Assembly: GCA_937949745.1 (NCBI GenBank) | Contig: CALECM010000008.1 | Location: 1 to 40,741, forward strand | Direction: 5' to 3' | Length of the DNA: 40,741 bases | Source of the DNA: an uncultured Bacteroidales bacterium | GTDB lineage: Bacteria > Bacteroidota > Bacteroidia > Bacteroidales > WCHB1-69 | Shown here: in pieces, positions 34,257 through 40,741 of the stretch | How the letters are laid out: the number at the start of each line of letters is the position of its first letter | How positions within the stretch are numbered: position 1 is the first letter of the stretch | The notes under the pieces: generated by a model | Told to the model about the DNA's origin: nothing | The model's input: only the letters and a program-made list of their open reading frames with translations | Databases searched by the model: none | Made by a program: the position numbers and the translations under genes

Positions 34257-35355
34257 TACGGTGTTATTGCTTCATTCCCTGGCATTCGGGCAGAAACAGG
34301 TTGTTCCGTTAGGAGGGAGTTACCATAACATACCCGGTTCCCACAGTTTCTACTATATGTTACCGCGTACGGCATTCAAAGTAGAAGTTACCCTGGTGGA
34401 GACTAAAAATATGAAAGGTTACTATGGGGATTATGCCCGGAAATTACTGGGACTTTCCAATATCATCGACAATAATAAAACTACTTATCAATTGAAAGCG
34501 GTGAATATATCACCGGTTGTGATACCTGACACCAATCTGGTATATGCCGTGGAGCTCTCGAAAAACCAGGAAAAGAAAAATTTTCTTGAACAGGTATATA
34601 ATTCCCAGCCGATGGATATAGGGAACCTTGATAATGTTACGGTGCCGTATACAAAAAGTGTGATTCCTATTCCTGATTTTTACAGGAATTATGCGGATCT
34701 TGCGTATATCGAAAAGGATGATTCGTTCGTTGAAACCAAAATTATCAATGGCGTCGTAACCCAGGTGCCGGTCAGTAAAACCAAGATGGTGTCGAAAACC
34801 ACGGAGCAGCAAGCTCAGGAAGCCGCAGATCTTATTCTGAAAATACGGCAGGATCGTTATGATCTCCTTACAGGTGTTCATGAAGTGGCTTATACGGAAG
34901 GAGCTATTGAATTTATGGTACAGCAGTTGAATCTGTATGAAAATAATTATCTGGGTCTATTTACGGGCTTTTCGATCGAGCAGGAAATTACTTTATCATT
35001 TGTCGTAGTTCCGGAAATTGAAGGAAACCTTCCTCTTTTCTCATTTGATAGTGAAAAAGGTATCGGCGAAGCCAATTCCGTCAATAATGAATATAATTTC
35101 TACCTCAAAATGGATCAGATGGTAACCCATAAAAAGTGGACCCAAATGGAAAATGCCAAAAAGTACCAGTCCCGTTATACGGCTAACGAAGGATATCGGA
35201 TAAGAAATGCTGTTCCGGTTAAATTATCATTGATTCAAAATCAGGATGTAGTACATTATTTCGGGGAATATCCTGTTTATCAATTCGGAAAGATAGAAAC
35301 ATTACCGGTTGGACAGGATAATTTTAATATTGCCCGTTACGGGATCATCTATTAA
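34234..35355 (+). CDS. DUF4831 family exported protein
   Basis: A protein of 373 residues from ATG 34234 (380 from ATG 34213, also open). I prefer the inner start because it yields a compact signal peptide MKRLFLISTVLLLHSLAFG-Q. The mature part (PLGGSYHNIPGSHSFYYMLP, VTLVETKNMKGYYGDYARKLLGL, VHEVAYTEGAIEFMVQQL, QNQDVVHYFGEYPVYQFG) matches the Bacteroidota-only DUF4831 family, whose function is unknown; it is probably periplasmic or on the inner leaflet of the outer membrane. It overlaps the symporter gene and is followed 11 bases later by a lipoprotein gene. Confidence 0.85.
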   Translation: MKRLFLISTVLLLHSLAFGQKQVVPLGGSYHNIPGSHSFYYMLPRTAFKVEVTLVETKNMKGYYGDYARKLLGLSNIIDNNKTTYQLKAVNISPVVIPDTNLVYAVELSKNQEKKNFLEQVYNSQPMDIGNLDNVTVPYTKSVIPIPDFYRNYADLAYIEKDDSFVETKIINGVVTQVPVSKTKMVSKTTEQQAQEAADLILKIRQDRYDLLTGVHEVAYTEGAIEFMVQQLNLYENNYLGLFTGFSIEQEITLSFVVVPEIEGNLPLFSFDSEKGIGEANSVNNEYNFYLKMDQMVTHKKWTQMENAKKYQSRYTANEGYRIRNAVPVKLSLIQNQDVVHYFGEYPVYQFGKIETLPVGQDNFNIARYGIIY

Positions 35356-35366
35356 GAATAGTCGGT

Positions 35367-35864
35367 ATGAGAAGATTTTATCCGGTTTTTGTTCTGGTAC
35401 TATTCGTTTTACTGGCGGTTTCCTGTCGTGAAAAACGAACGGAAAGTCAAATACTTCACGAGAAAATCCAGAATACTGCGAAACTATATTTACAGGATTT
35501 GCCGGTAGATTCCGTTACGATTCAACATATGGATACCCTCACTGAATTGGGATATGCTAAAATTATGCTGGAAATGCTGGAGAATATGAAAGAAGAATAC
35601 AATATCCTCTATAAGCAGGCGGTAGCTAACCAGGATGAGAGGACGATGAATGAGATAGAACATTTCCAGGAAGAGATCCGTAATGAGATTGAATTCTTCT
35701 TTGTCAAAATGAATAGTGAGGAAATTGATGACCGGCAGCTAAAGCTTTATATGGTGTCGGCTACTTATTTTGAAAACGGGAATGGTACTCCTTTCTTATT
35801 CTTTACTACTCCAGAAGGGAATCTGCATGAACTGGATCCTTTCGACGATAATCTGCTCAAATAG
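35367..35864 (+). CDS. Small lipoprotein with helical/coiled-coil region
   Basis: A 165-residue putative lipoprotein with a lipobox-like LAVSC (Cys20). The body is mainly charged helix (about 25-125: KIQNTAKLYLQDLP, LEMLENMKEEYNILYKQA, IEHFQEEIRNEIEFFF), then a short strand-rich end (YMVSATYFENGNGTPFLFF). No known domain is recognised. It is last in the symporter/DUF4831 operon and overlaps the convergent sigma-factor gene by 8 bases, with no terminator between them. Confidence 0.75.
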   Translation: MRRFYPVFVLVLFVLLAVSCREKRTESQILHEKIQNTAKLYLQDLPVDSVTIQHMDTLTELGYAKIMLEMLENMKEEYNILYKQAVANQDERTMNEIEHFQEEIRNEIEFFFVKMNSEEIDDRQLKLYMVSATYFENGNGTPFLFFTTPEGNLHELDPFDDNLLK

Positions 35865-36465
35865 AAAATTTCATACTTTCCATAATAGCCGAAAGCATAT
35901 CCTTTGCCCTGAAAAGCAATATTTTAACATTGGATAAGGTAAGGTTCAGGGCTTTGGCTATCTCATCATAAGACAATTCATCATAATAACGCATTTCGAT
36001 TAAGGTCCGGTATTTAGGCCTCAGTTGTGCCACCGCCATATGCATGATTTTGATTTTTTGTTTCTCAATAATCATGTCTTCCGGGGTATCCTGTTCGTAA
36101 GGATTATGACTGTCAATATAATTTGATTCCAATGTATAAAGGTCGTGGTCTATACATTGGGGGGAATTGTTCTTCCTTCTTATAAAATCAATGCAATTAT
36201 TGACGGCTATTTTGAATAGCCAGGTTGAAAAAGCAAAATTCTCCGTATATCTGTCCAGGTTCCTGAAAGCTTTCCCGAAAGCTTCAATAGTAAGATCTTC
36301 GGCGTCGTACGGATTGTTGCACATTTTCAATACCATATAATAGATAGGATCCCTGTATAACTCCAGTAATTGTGCATAGGCTTTCTGATTCCCGTTTTTT
36401 AATGCATCCTGCACTAAAATGTAGTCTCTTTTAGCTTTATCCGTTAGGTTATTATTGATTTCCAT
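35857..36465 (-). CDS. ECF-type RNA polymerase sigma factor
   Basis: A 202-residue sigma-70 family factor. Region 2 (about 20-95) contains AYAQLLELYRDPIYYMVL, NPYDAEDLTIEAFGKAFRNLDRY and FSTWLFKIAVNNCIDFIRRK. Region 4 (about 135-192) contains LRPKYRTLIEMRYYDELSYDEIAKALNLTLSNVKILLFRAKDM. There is no region 1.1 or 3, as expected for ECF factors. Its ATG overlaps the stop of a glycosyltransferase gene (TAATG), so they are translationally coupled. No anti-sigma factor (zinc-finger or FecR type) is adjacent. Regulons cannot be read here; PorX-linked SigP of Porphyromonas is an ECF factor too, but no evidence ties this protein to it. Confidence 0.92.
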   Translation of the reverse strand: MEINNNLTDKAKRDYILVQDALKNGNQKAYAQLLELYRDPIYYMVLKMCNNPYDAEDLTIEAFGKAFRNLDRYTENFAFSTWLFKIAVNNCIDFIRRKNNSPQCIDHDLYTLESNYIDSHNPYEQDTPEDMIIEKQKIKIMHMAVAQLRPKYRTLIEMRYYDELSYDEIAKALNLTLSNVKILLFRAKDMLSAIMESMKFSI

Positions 36466-37598
36466 TATCGCCTTGATGAAAAAATTGAAGTTATATATAC
36501 CAAAGGGTTTATAATCGAAAACAGGATGTCAAAAGGTAGAATCCAGGGAATTATGCTTTTCTCATCCAACTTATAAGCCGCTTTCCCGAATATAACATAT
36601 GAAAAGGTTATTTTGATCAAAAAGAGAGATAAAATTATTGAAAATAATATAATATTATGCAAATTAATTGTTAAACAAAAAATGAGTAGAATGTAGAACA
36701 ACGGCATTGAAAGTCCATATAAAGTTAACAGAAACTTGTGTATGCCTTTGTAATACCGTCGCGTAGCAGTATGCCGTTTCTTTTGGCTAAGCCAGTTGGC
36801 AAATCCCGATTTGGGACGCGATATGGTGTAAGCACCTTTAAAATATTCTATTTCACAATTGTTTCTGTTCGCACTTTTATTCACAAATATATCGTCCTCC
36901 CCATATTTAATGTGGTTATGGGAAGCGAATCCTTTATTTTTATAAAACAGTTCTTTCGTATAAGCCAGGTTACGGCCGTTTCCCGCAACGGGTGAGTTAA
37001 TAAGCGCATAGGAGAAATACTGGACGGCATTATGAAGGTTGTCAAAGCGGATAATTTTGTTCAATAATCCCGCTCTTTTCTCGTAAGTGTTGTATCCCAG
37101 TACGATTTCAGTCCTGCCCCGGAAATGTTTTGCCATATTTTGAAGCCAGTATGGAGAAGAAGGGATGCAGTCGGCGTCAGTCAGTAAGATAATCTCATGT
37201 TTGGCGGATTTTATTCCGATGGACAAAGGGAATTTTTTTCCTTGTATGTTGGTTACTGATGAAGTAAGGTTCACTAATTTAAGATGCGGCGCTTTTACCA
37301 TAAAATCACGGATTACCTGTTCGGTTTCATCCGTCGAATTATCATTGACGACCACAACTTCGTAGTGATTATATTGTTGCGACAAAAGATGTGGGAGGGA
37401 TTTGATAAGATTATGAGCTTCATTTTTGGCCGAAATCACGATGGAAACCGGATCCTGTCGGATATCGTGTATCCTGGCAGGCTTATGAAAAGCGAATTTC
37501 GTAAAAACAAAGAGATAATAAAAAATATTTACAATCGTTACCAATCCGAATAAAATCACTATCAATAACGTATAGTGTTCCTGAAACCATTCTGCCAT
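36465..37598 (-). CDS. Glycosyltransferase family 2 membrane protein
   Basis: A 377-residue protein with an N-terminal membrane helix (about 9-32), a GT2 catalytic domain (about 45-275: SIVISAKNEAHNLIKSL, VVVVNDNSTDETEQVI, ILLTDADCIPSSPYW with the DxD metal motif) and two to four C-terminal membrane helices. Such enzymes transfer sugars from nucleotide donors to lipid- or glycan-linked acceptors on the inner membrane; the product is unknown. The downstream ECF sigma gene overlaps its stop. Predicted promoter element at 37621-37628. Confidence 0.9.
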   Translation of the reverse strand: MAEWFQEHYTLLIVILFGLVTIVNIFYYLFVFTKFAFHKPARIHDIRQDPVSIVISAKNEAHNLIKSLPHLLSQQYNHYEVVVVNDNSTDETEQVIRDFMVKAPHLKLVNLTSSVTNIQGKKFPLSIGIKSAKHEIILLTDADCIPSSPYWLQNMAKHFRGRTEIVLGYNTYEKRAGLLNKIIRFDNLHNAVQYFSYALINSPVAGNGRNLAYTKELFYKNKGFASHNHIKYGEDDIFVNKSANRNNCEIEYFKGAYTISRPKSGFANWLSQKKRHTATRRYYKGIHKFLLTLYGLSMPLFYILLIFCLTINLHNIILFSIILSLFLIKITFSYVIFGKAAYKLDEKSIIPWILPFDILFSIINPLVYITSIFSSRR

Positions 37599-37620
37599 AA
37601 AAAGTTATCTTTTTAACTAA

Positions 37621-37628
37621 CAAAAGTA
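37621..37628 (-). promoter_or_regulatory. Candidate -7 element for the GT2/sigma operon
   Basis: TACTTTTG on the minus strand fits TAnnTTTG and is 23 bases before the ATG at 37598. It is back to back with the tgt element at 37653-37660, so the upstream regions of the two promoters overlap. Confidence 0.45.
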
Positions 37629-37652
37629 CCTTAAAGAAAGGATTAAATCTTG

Positions 37653-37660
37653 TATTTTTG
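37653..37660 (+). promoter_or_regulatory. Candidate -7 element for tgt
   Basis: TATTTTTG fits TAnnTTTG; the tgt ATG at 37678 is 18 bases further, giving a leader of about 10 bases. No TTTG -33 is visible at normal spacing. Confidence 0.45.
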
Positions 37661-37677
37661 CAAAAATTATTAACACC

Positions 37678-38811
37678 ATGCAGTTTATAATAGAGAAGAA
37701 AGACGGGAAGAGCTCGGCAAGGAGCGGTATTATCCATACCGATCACGGTCAGATCAGGACCCCGATCTTTATGCCCGTCGGAACGTTGGGAGCAGTAAAA
37801 GCGCTGCATAAGAAAAATCTGGAGGAAGACGTTAAAGCTCAGGTCATTCTGGGAAATACATACCATCTCTATTTACGCCCGGGCATTGAAGTTTTGGAAG
37901 CGGCAGGCGGATTACATCGTTTTTCCGGATGGGATAAACCTATTCTCACCGATAGCGGAGGTTTCCAGGTATTTTCACTGAGCCACCGCAGGAAAATCAA
38001 ACCGGAAGAAGGAGTTTGGTTCCAGTCTCATATCGATGGTTCACGCCATCTCTTCAGTCCGGAAAAAGTAATGGATATCCAAAGGATCATAGGCGCGGAT
38101 ATCATCATGGCTTTTGATGAATGTGCTCCCTATCCGTGCGAATATGATTATGCGAAGAAATCCATGGAAATTACCCATGGCTGGCTTGAACGTTGTGTCA
38201 CTCACTTCAATCGCACCGATAATAGATATGGGCACTCCCAAACCTTATTCCCGATTGTACAGGGAAGTGTTTATAAAGATCTCAGGAAAAAATCGGCGGA
38301 ATTTATTGCTTCTATGGATTGCGAAGGGAATGCGATCGGCGGTGTTTCGGTGGGAGAACCTACCGAAATCATGTATGAAATGGCCGAAATTTGTTGCAAC
38401 ATACTACCGGAGCATAAACCACGTTATTTAATGGGAGTAGGAACACCGGCTAACTTATTGGAGAATATAGCGATGGGAGTGGATATGTTTGATTGTGTTA
38501 TGCCTACCCGAAACGGAAGGAACGGAATGCTTTTTACCTGGGACGGAATGATGAATATGCGTAATGAGAAATGGAAATATGATTTTTCCCCTATAGATGC
38601 CGAAAGTGATCTTTTTGCCGATCGTGAATATTCACGTGCCTATTTGAGGCATTTGTATACTTCAGGTGAAATATTAGGGCCCATGATCGGAAGTCTTCAT
38701 AATTTGCATTTTTATTTGCAACTGGTTACCATGGCCAGAAAAAAGATAGAAGAAGGTGTTTTCGGAACCTGGAAAGCGGAAGTCCTCCCTAAACTCACAA
38801 CAAAATTATAG
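37678..38811 (+). CDS. tgt: tRNA-guanine(34) transglycosylase Tgt lacking the zinc cysteines
   Basis: A 377-residue enzyme that exchanges G34 of GUN-anticodon tRNAs for a queuine precursor. Motifs: TDSGGFQVFSL (91-101, general acid Asp92), AFDECAPYPCEYDYA, GGVSVGEP (221-228), LMGVGTPANLL and MGVDMFDCVMPTRNGRNG (nucleophile region around Asp272). In E. coli the C-terminal zinc site is Cys-x-Cys-x2-Cys plus a His. Here the aligned positions are Ser310, Leu312 and Asp315, with His341 (LHNLHFY) retained, so zinc is probably not bound as usual. From memory, other Bacteroidota Tgt proteins share this loss, so it is a lineage variant rather than damage. The gene is divergent from the GT2/sigma operon. 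Confidence 0.92.
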   Translation: MQFIIEKKDGKSSARSGIIHTDHGQIRTPIFMPVGTLGAVKALHKKNLEEDVKAQVILGNTYHLYLRPGIEVLEAAGGLHRFSGWDKPILTDSGGFQVFSLSHRRKIKPEEGVWFQSHIDGSRHLFSPEKVMDIQRIIGADIIMAFDECAPYPCEYDYAKKSMEITHGWLERCVTHFNRTDNRYGHSQTLFPIVQGSVYKDLRKKSAEFIASMDCEGNAIGGVSVGEPTEIMYEMAEICCNILPEHKPRYLMGVGTPANLLENIAMGVDMFDCVMPTRNGRNGMLFTWDGMMNMRNEKWKYDFSPIDAESDLFADREYSRAYLRHLYTSGEILGPMIGSLHNLHFYLQLVTMARKKIEEGVFGTWKAEVLPKLTTKL

Positions 38812-38826
38812 TGTCGTTTTGTTGTG
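38796..38826. other. Perfect 10-bp inverted repeat spanning the tgt stop codon
   Basis: CACAACAAAA (38796-38805) and TTTTGTTGTG (38817-38826) form a perfect 10-base stem around an 11-base loop that contains the tgt stop codon. There is no T-run after it, so it is not a standard terminator; it could be a 3'-end-stabilising or weak-termination structure. Confidence 0.55.
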
Positions 38827-38919
38827 GTAAGTAATTGATATTTAATTGAATGTAAAGTATTTTTATACTGCGGCATTCTTAATAAATGTTAATATTAGAG
38901 TAATAATGATTAAAAAGTG

Positions 38920-38927
38920 TAATTTTG
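38920..38927 (+). promoter_or_regulatory. Candidate -7 element for efp
   Basis: TAATTTTG fits TAnnTTTG, 40 bases before the efp ATG at 38968. No -33 TTTG at 19-23 bases. Confidence 0.43.
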
Positions 38928-38967
38928 CATTTTGAATAATGGATGATATTATTTAACAAAAAGATAA

Positions 38968-39534
38968 ATGGCTACAACTGCGGATTTTAAAAATGGATTA
39001 TGCCTTGAGCATAATAATGAACTATGGTCTATTGTTGAATTTCAACACGTAAAACCAGGTAAAGGCCCTGCGTTTGTGCGTACCAAACTGAGGAATTTAA
39101 AAACAGGCAGGGTATTGGAAAATACTTTCACTGCCGGAGTTAAAATAGATTTGGCCCGTGTGGAGAGGAGACCTTACCAGTTCTTATATAAAGAAGGAGA
39201 TACTACTTATAATTTTATGCATGCGGAAACATACGAACAACTGTCCATTCAGGAAGAGTTGATCAATAATCCGGGACTTCTCAAGGAAGGTCAGAATGTG
39301 GAGATTATGTATCACACCGATACGGATACTCCCCTTACTTGTGAATTACCGGCTTTTGTAGATCTGGAGGTAACATATACCGAACCGGGTGTCAAGGGCG
39401 ACACGGCGACTAATGCGGCCAAAAGAGCTATCGTGGAAACCGGAGCGGAGGTATTCGTCCCTCTTTTTATTGAGACAGGAGAAAAAATTAAAGTAGATAC
39501 CCGTACGAATAAATATTCGGAAAGAGTAAAATAA
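38968..39534 (+). CDS. efp: Elongation factor P
   Basis: EF-P binds between the ribosomal P and E sites and relieves stalling at polyproline stretches. The 188-residue protein has the KOW domain with VEFQHVKPGKGPAFVRTKL (23-41; Lys32 at the tip of the loop that is modified in other bacteria), followed by two OB-fold domains (LINNPGLLKEGQNVEIMYH; KAIVETGAEVFVPLFIETGEKIKVDTRT). The length is standard. The modification enzymes (EpmA/B/C, YmfI, EarP) are not in the window, so the modification state is unknown. The lpxD homologue begins 2 bases later, so the two are coupled. Confidence 0.97.
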   Translation: MATTADFKNGLCLEHNNELWSIVEFQHVKPGKGPAFVRTKLRNLKTGRVLENTFTAGVKIDLARVERRPYQFLYKEGDTTYNFMHAETYEQLSIQEELINNPGLLKEGQNVEIMYHTDTDTPLTCELPAFVDLEVTYTEPGVKGDTATNAAKRAIVETGAEVFVPLFIETGEKIKVDTRTNKYSERVK

Positions 39535-39536
39535 AT

Positions 39537-40532
39537 ATGAAATTTGAAAAACCTTTAACTATAGATGACCTGACTCGGATCATTAAGAGTAAGGTCACCA
39601 TAAAGGGGAATTTGCATGCTAACATCACCGGAATAAATGAAATTCATTCTATTGAACCCGGCGATTTATCGTTTGTCGACCACCCGAAATATTATGACCG
39701 GGTTATCAACAGCGTGGCAAGTGTGATTTTGATCGATAAAGAAGTTGAGGTTCCGGAAGGGAAAGCTATTCTTATCTCTCCGGATCCCTTAGAAGATTAT
39801 CTCAAAATAGTAAAACATTTTGTAACTTTCCGTCCCCAGAAAGAAGCGATCAACAAAAATGCCCTTATCGGGCAGAATACCATCATCCAGCCTAATACAT
39901 TTGTCGGAGATAATGTGGTTATAGGGAAAAATTGTATTATCCATTCCAATGTAAGTATATATTCGGATACCATCATAGGAGATAATGTGATTATTCACTC
40001 CGGAAGTGTGATTGGCGGCGATGCTTATTATTTCCAGAAACGACCCGACGGATGGAAAAAACTGGAATCCTGCGGCAGGACTATTATTGAAGATGATGTG
40101 GAAATAGGATGTAATGTGTCGATCGACAAAGGAGTATCCGGCGATACTTTTATAGGTCAGGGCACTAAATTCGACAATCTGGTTCAGGTAGGACACGACA
40201 CTTATATCGGAAAACATTGCCTCATCAGCTCGCAATGTGCGATCGCTGGCTGCACCCGTATTGAAGACGAGTGCATTATATGGGCAAAATCAAGCGTTAA
40301 TAAAGACTTATTTGTAGCGCCGCGTACCACTATTTTGGCTATTTCTGCCCTGGATAAAAATGTGACCGAACCCGGTACCACTGTTTTCGGCCTTCCTGCC
40401 ACCGACGTAAGGAAAAAATGGAAAGAAATGGCTTTCACCAGAAGACTTCCCGAACTATTCGGAGAATTTGAGTTACTAAAGAAAGAGGTCCGGGAACTGA
40501 AAGAAGAAGAAAAGAAAAACTGTCCCGAATAA
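39537..40532 (+). CDS. lpxD: LpxD-family UDP-3-O-(acyl)glucosamine N-acyltransferase
   Basis: A 331-residue left-handed beta-helix acyltransferase. The N-terminal uridine-binding domain (about 1-100: ITGINEIHSIEPGDLSFVDHPKYY) is followed by hexapeptide repeats (about 105-270: ALIGQNTIIQPNTFVGDNVV, NVVIGKNCIIHSNVSIYSD, SVIGGDAYYFQ, VEIGCNVSIDKGV, DTFIGQGTKFDNLVQVGHD with putative catalytic His220). LpxD N-acylates UDP-3-O-acyl-glucosamine in lipid A synthesis. In Bacteroidota a second, LpxD-like gene is often found just after efp, so this may be that paralogue rather than the sole LpxD; only the rest of the genome can tell. The 30-residue coiled C-terminus (LLKKEVRELKEEEKK) is unremarkable. 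Followed by a clear terminator. Confidence 0.88.
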   Translation: MKFEKPLTIDDLTRIIKSKVTIKGNLHANITGINEIHSIEPGDLSFVDHPKYYDRVINSVASVILIDKEVEVPEGKAILISPDPLEDYLKIVKHFVTFRPQKEAINKNALIGQNTIIQPNTFVGDNVVIGKNCIIHSNVSIYSDTIIGDNVIIHSGSVIGGDAYYFQKRPDGWKKLESCGRTIIEDDVEIGCNVSIDKGVSGDTFIGQGTKFDNLVQVGHDTYIGKHCLISSQCAIAGCTRIEDECIIWAKSSVNKDLFVAPRTTILAISALDKNVTEPGTTVFGLPATDVRKKWKEMAFTRRLPELFGEFELLKKEVRELKEEEKKNCPE

Positions 40533-40548
40533 TCCGGATATATATCAT

Positions 40549-40580
40549 AAAAAAAGCTCACTGTAAAGTGAGCTTTTTTG
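40549..40580 (+). terminator. Bidirectional intrinsic terminator
   Basis: A-run (40549-40555), stem GCTCACT (40556-40562), loop GTAA, stem AGTGAGC (40567-40573), then six Ts (40574-40579). The stem is perfect with runs on both sides, so it can end transcription from efp-lpxD and, on the other strand, from the convergent gene at 40597. Confidence 0.92.
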
Positions 40581-40596
40581 TGTTTATTATTTCAAA

Positions 40597-40740
40597 CTAT
40601 CTTCTGTATTGTTCAAGTAAGATATTGTTCTTATTCATATCCGATCTGGTTTTTTCCATATCCACCCTGCTCTGTTCAATTTCTTTCTGCATATCTTCTG
40701 CCTGTTTTTGCAATTTTTCCTGTTTGGATACTAATTTATC
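40597..40740 (-). CDS. 3' end of a coiled-coil protein gene (C-terminal 47 residues)
   Basis: On the minus strand a frame open to the window edge encodes KLVSKQEKLQKQAEDMQKEI and continues with EQSRVDMEKTRSDMN before ending LLEQYRR and a TAG stop. It is a charged, heptad-like helix typical of a coiled coil or the C-terminal tail of a longer protein. The rest is outside the window and I cannot name it. It is convergent with lpxD and shares the terminator at 40549-40580. Confidence 0.65.
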   Translation of the reverse strand, partial: DKLVSKQEKLQKQAEDMQKEIEQSRVDMEKTRSDMNKNNILLEQYRR

Positions 40741-40741
40741 G

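Noticed and set aside
38812..38967. Small RNA or tRNA in the tgt-efp gap
   Set aside because: AT-rich with a candidate promoter for efp and the hairpin at the tgt stop; no cloverleaf or conserved RNA structure seen.

Overview
The window is chromosomal DNA from a member of the Bacteroidota, most likely order Bacteroidales. The evidence is type IX secretion (T9SS) sorting domains on two secreted proteins, a PorV-type barrel, a TonB-dependent receptor with an N-terminal carboxypeptidase-regulatory-like domain, a PorE-like OmpA protein, a DUF4831 protein, the archaeal/eukaryotic-like prolyl-tRNA synthetase, and promoter elements of the Bacteroidota type (TTTG / TAnnTTTG). The region is densely packed. 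No intergenic gap exceeds about 300 bases, and I see no tRNA, rRNA, CRISPR array, insertion sequence or phage gene.

Layout: (1) 1-245 holds the 5' part of greA (minus). (2) 331-9919 is a three-gene minus-strand operon (TonB-dependent receptor, a 1536-residue T9SS cargo, a PorV/PorQ-family barrel) closed by an intrinsic terminator. (3) 10041-10986 holds a small membrane-anchored protein (minus) and a Rieske-like lipoprotein with lost cluster ligands (plus). (4) 10977-19040 is a tight eight-gene minus-strand envelope operon: ddl, two GH73-LysM proteins, two M23 proteins, phoH, lpxK and a purine nucleoside phosphorylase. (5) 19246-24244 is a plus-strand run: PASTA protein, T9SS-sorted protein, rlmB, a phosphodiesterase and miaA. 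(6) 24227-27501 encodes a FadL/OmpP1-like barrel and a Tyr/Trp-rich repeat lipoprotein (minus). (7) 27605-35864 is plus-strand: proS, mazG, a PorE-like OmpA protein, a helix-hairpin-helix protein, an SSS symporter, a DUF4831 protein and a lipoprotein. (8) 35857-37598 is an ECF sigma factor coupled to a membrane glycosyltransferase (minus), divergent from tgt. (9) 38968-40532 is efp and an lpxD homologue, followed by a bidirectional terminator and the 3' end of a coiled-coil gene.

The two strongest leads are these. First, the ddl operon carries two adjacent enzyme/pseudoenzyme pairs. One GH73 copy keeps the catalytic Glu and the next lacks it; one M23 copy keeps all metal ligands and the next has lost them. 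This suggests a co-expressed peptidoglycan-remodelling set in which inactive paralogues act as regulators or scaffolds. Second, the receptor / giant cargo / PorV-paralogue operon looks like a dedicated T9SS surface module. Other points are a Tgt lacking its zinc cysteines, a PNP with Asp at the base-recognition position, a Rieske-fold lipoprotein without cluster ligands, and convergent genes that repeatedly overlap at their 3' ends.
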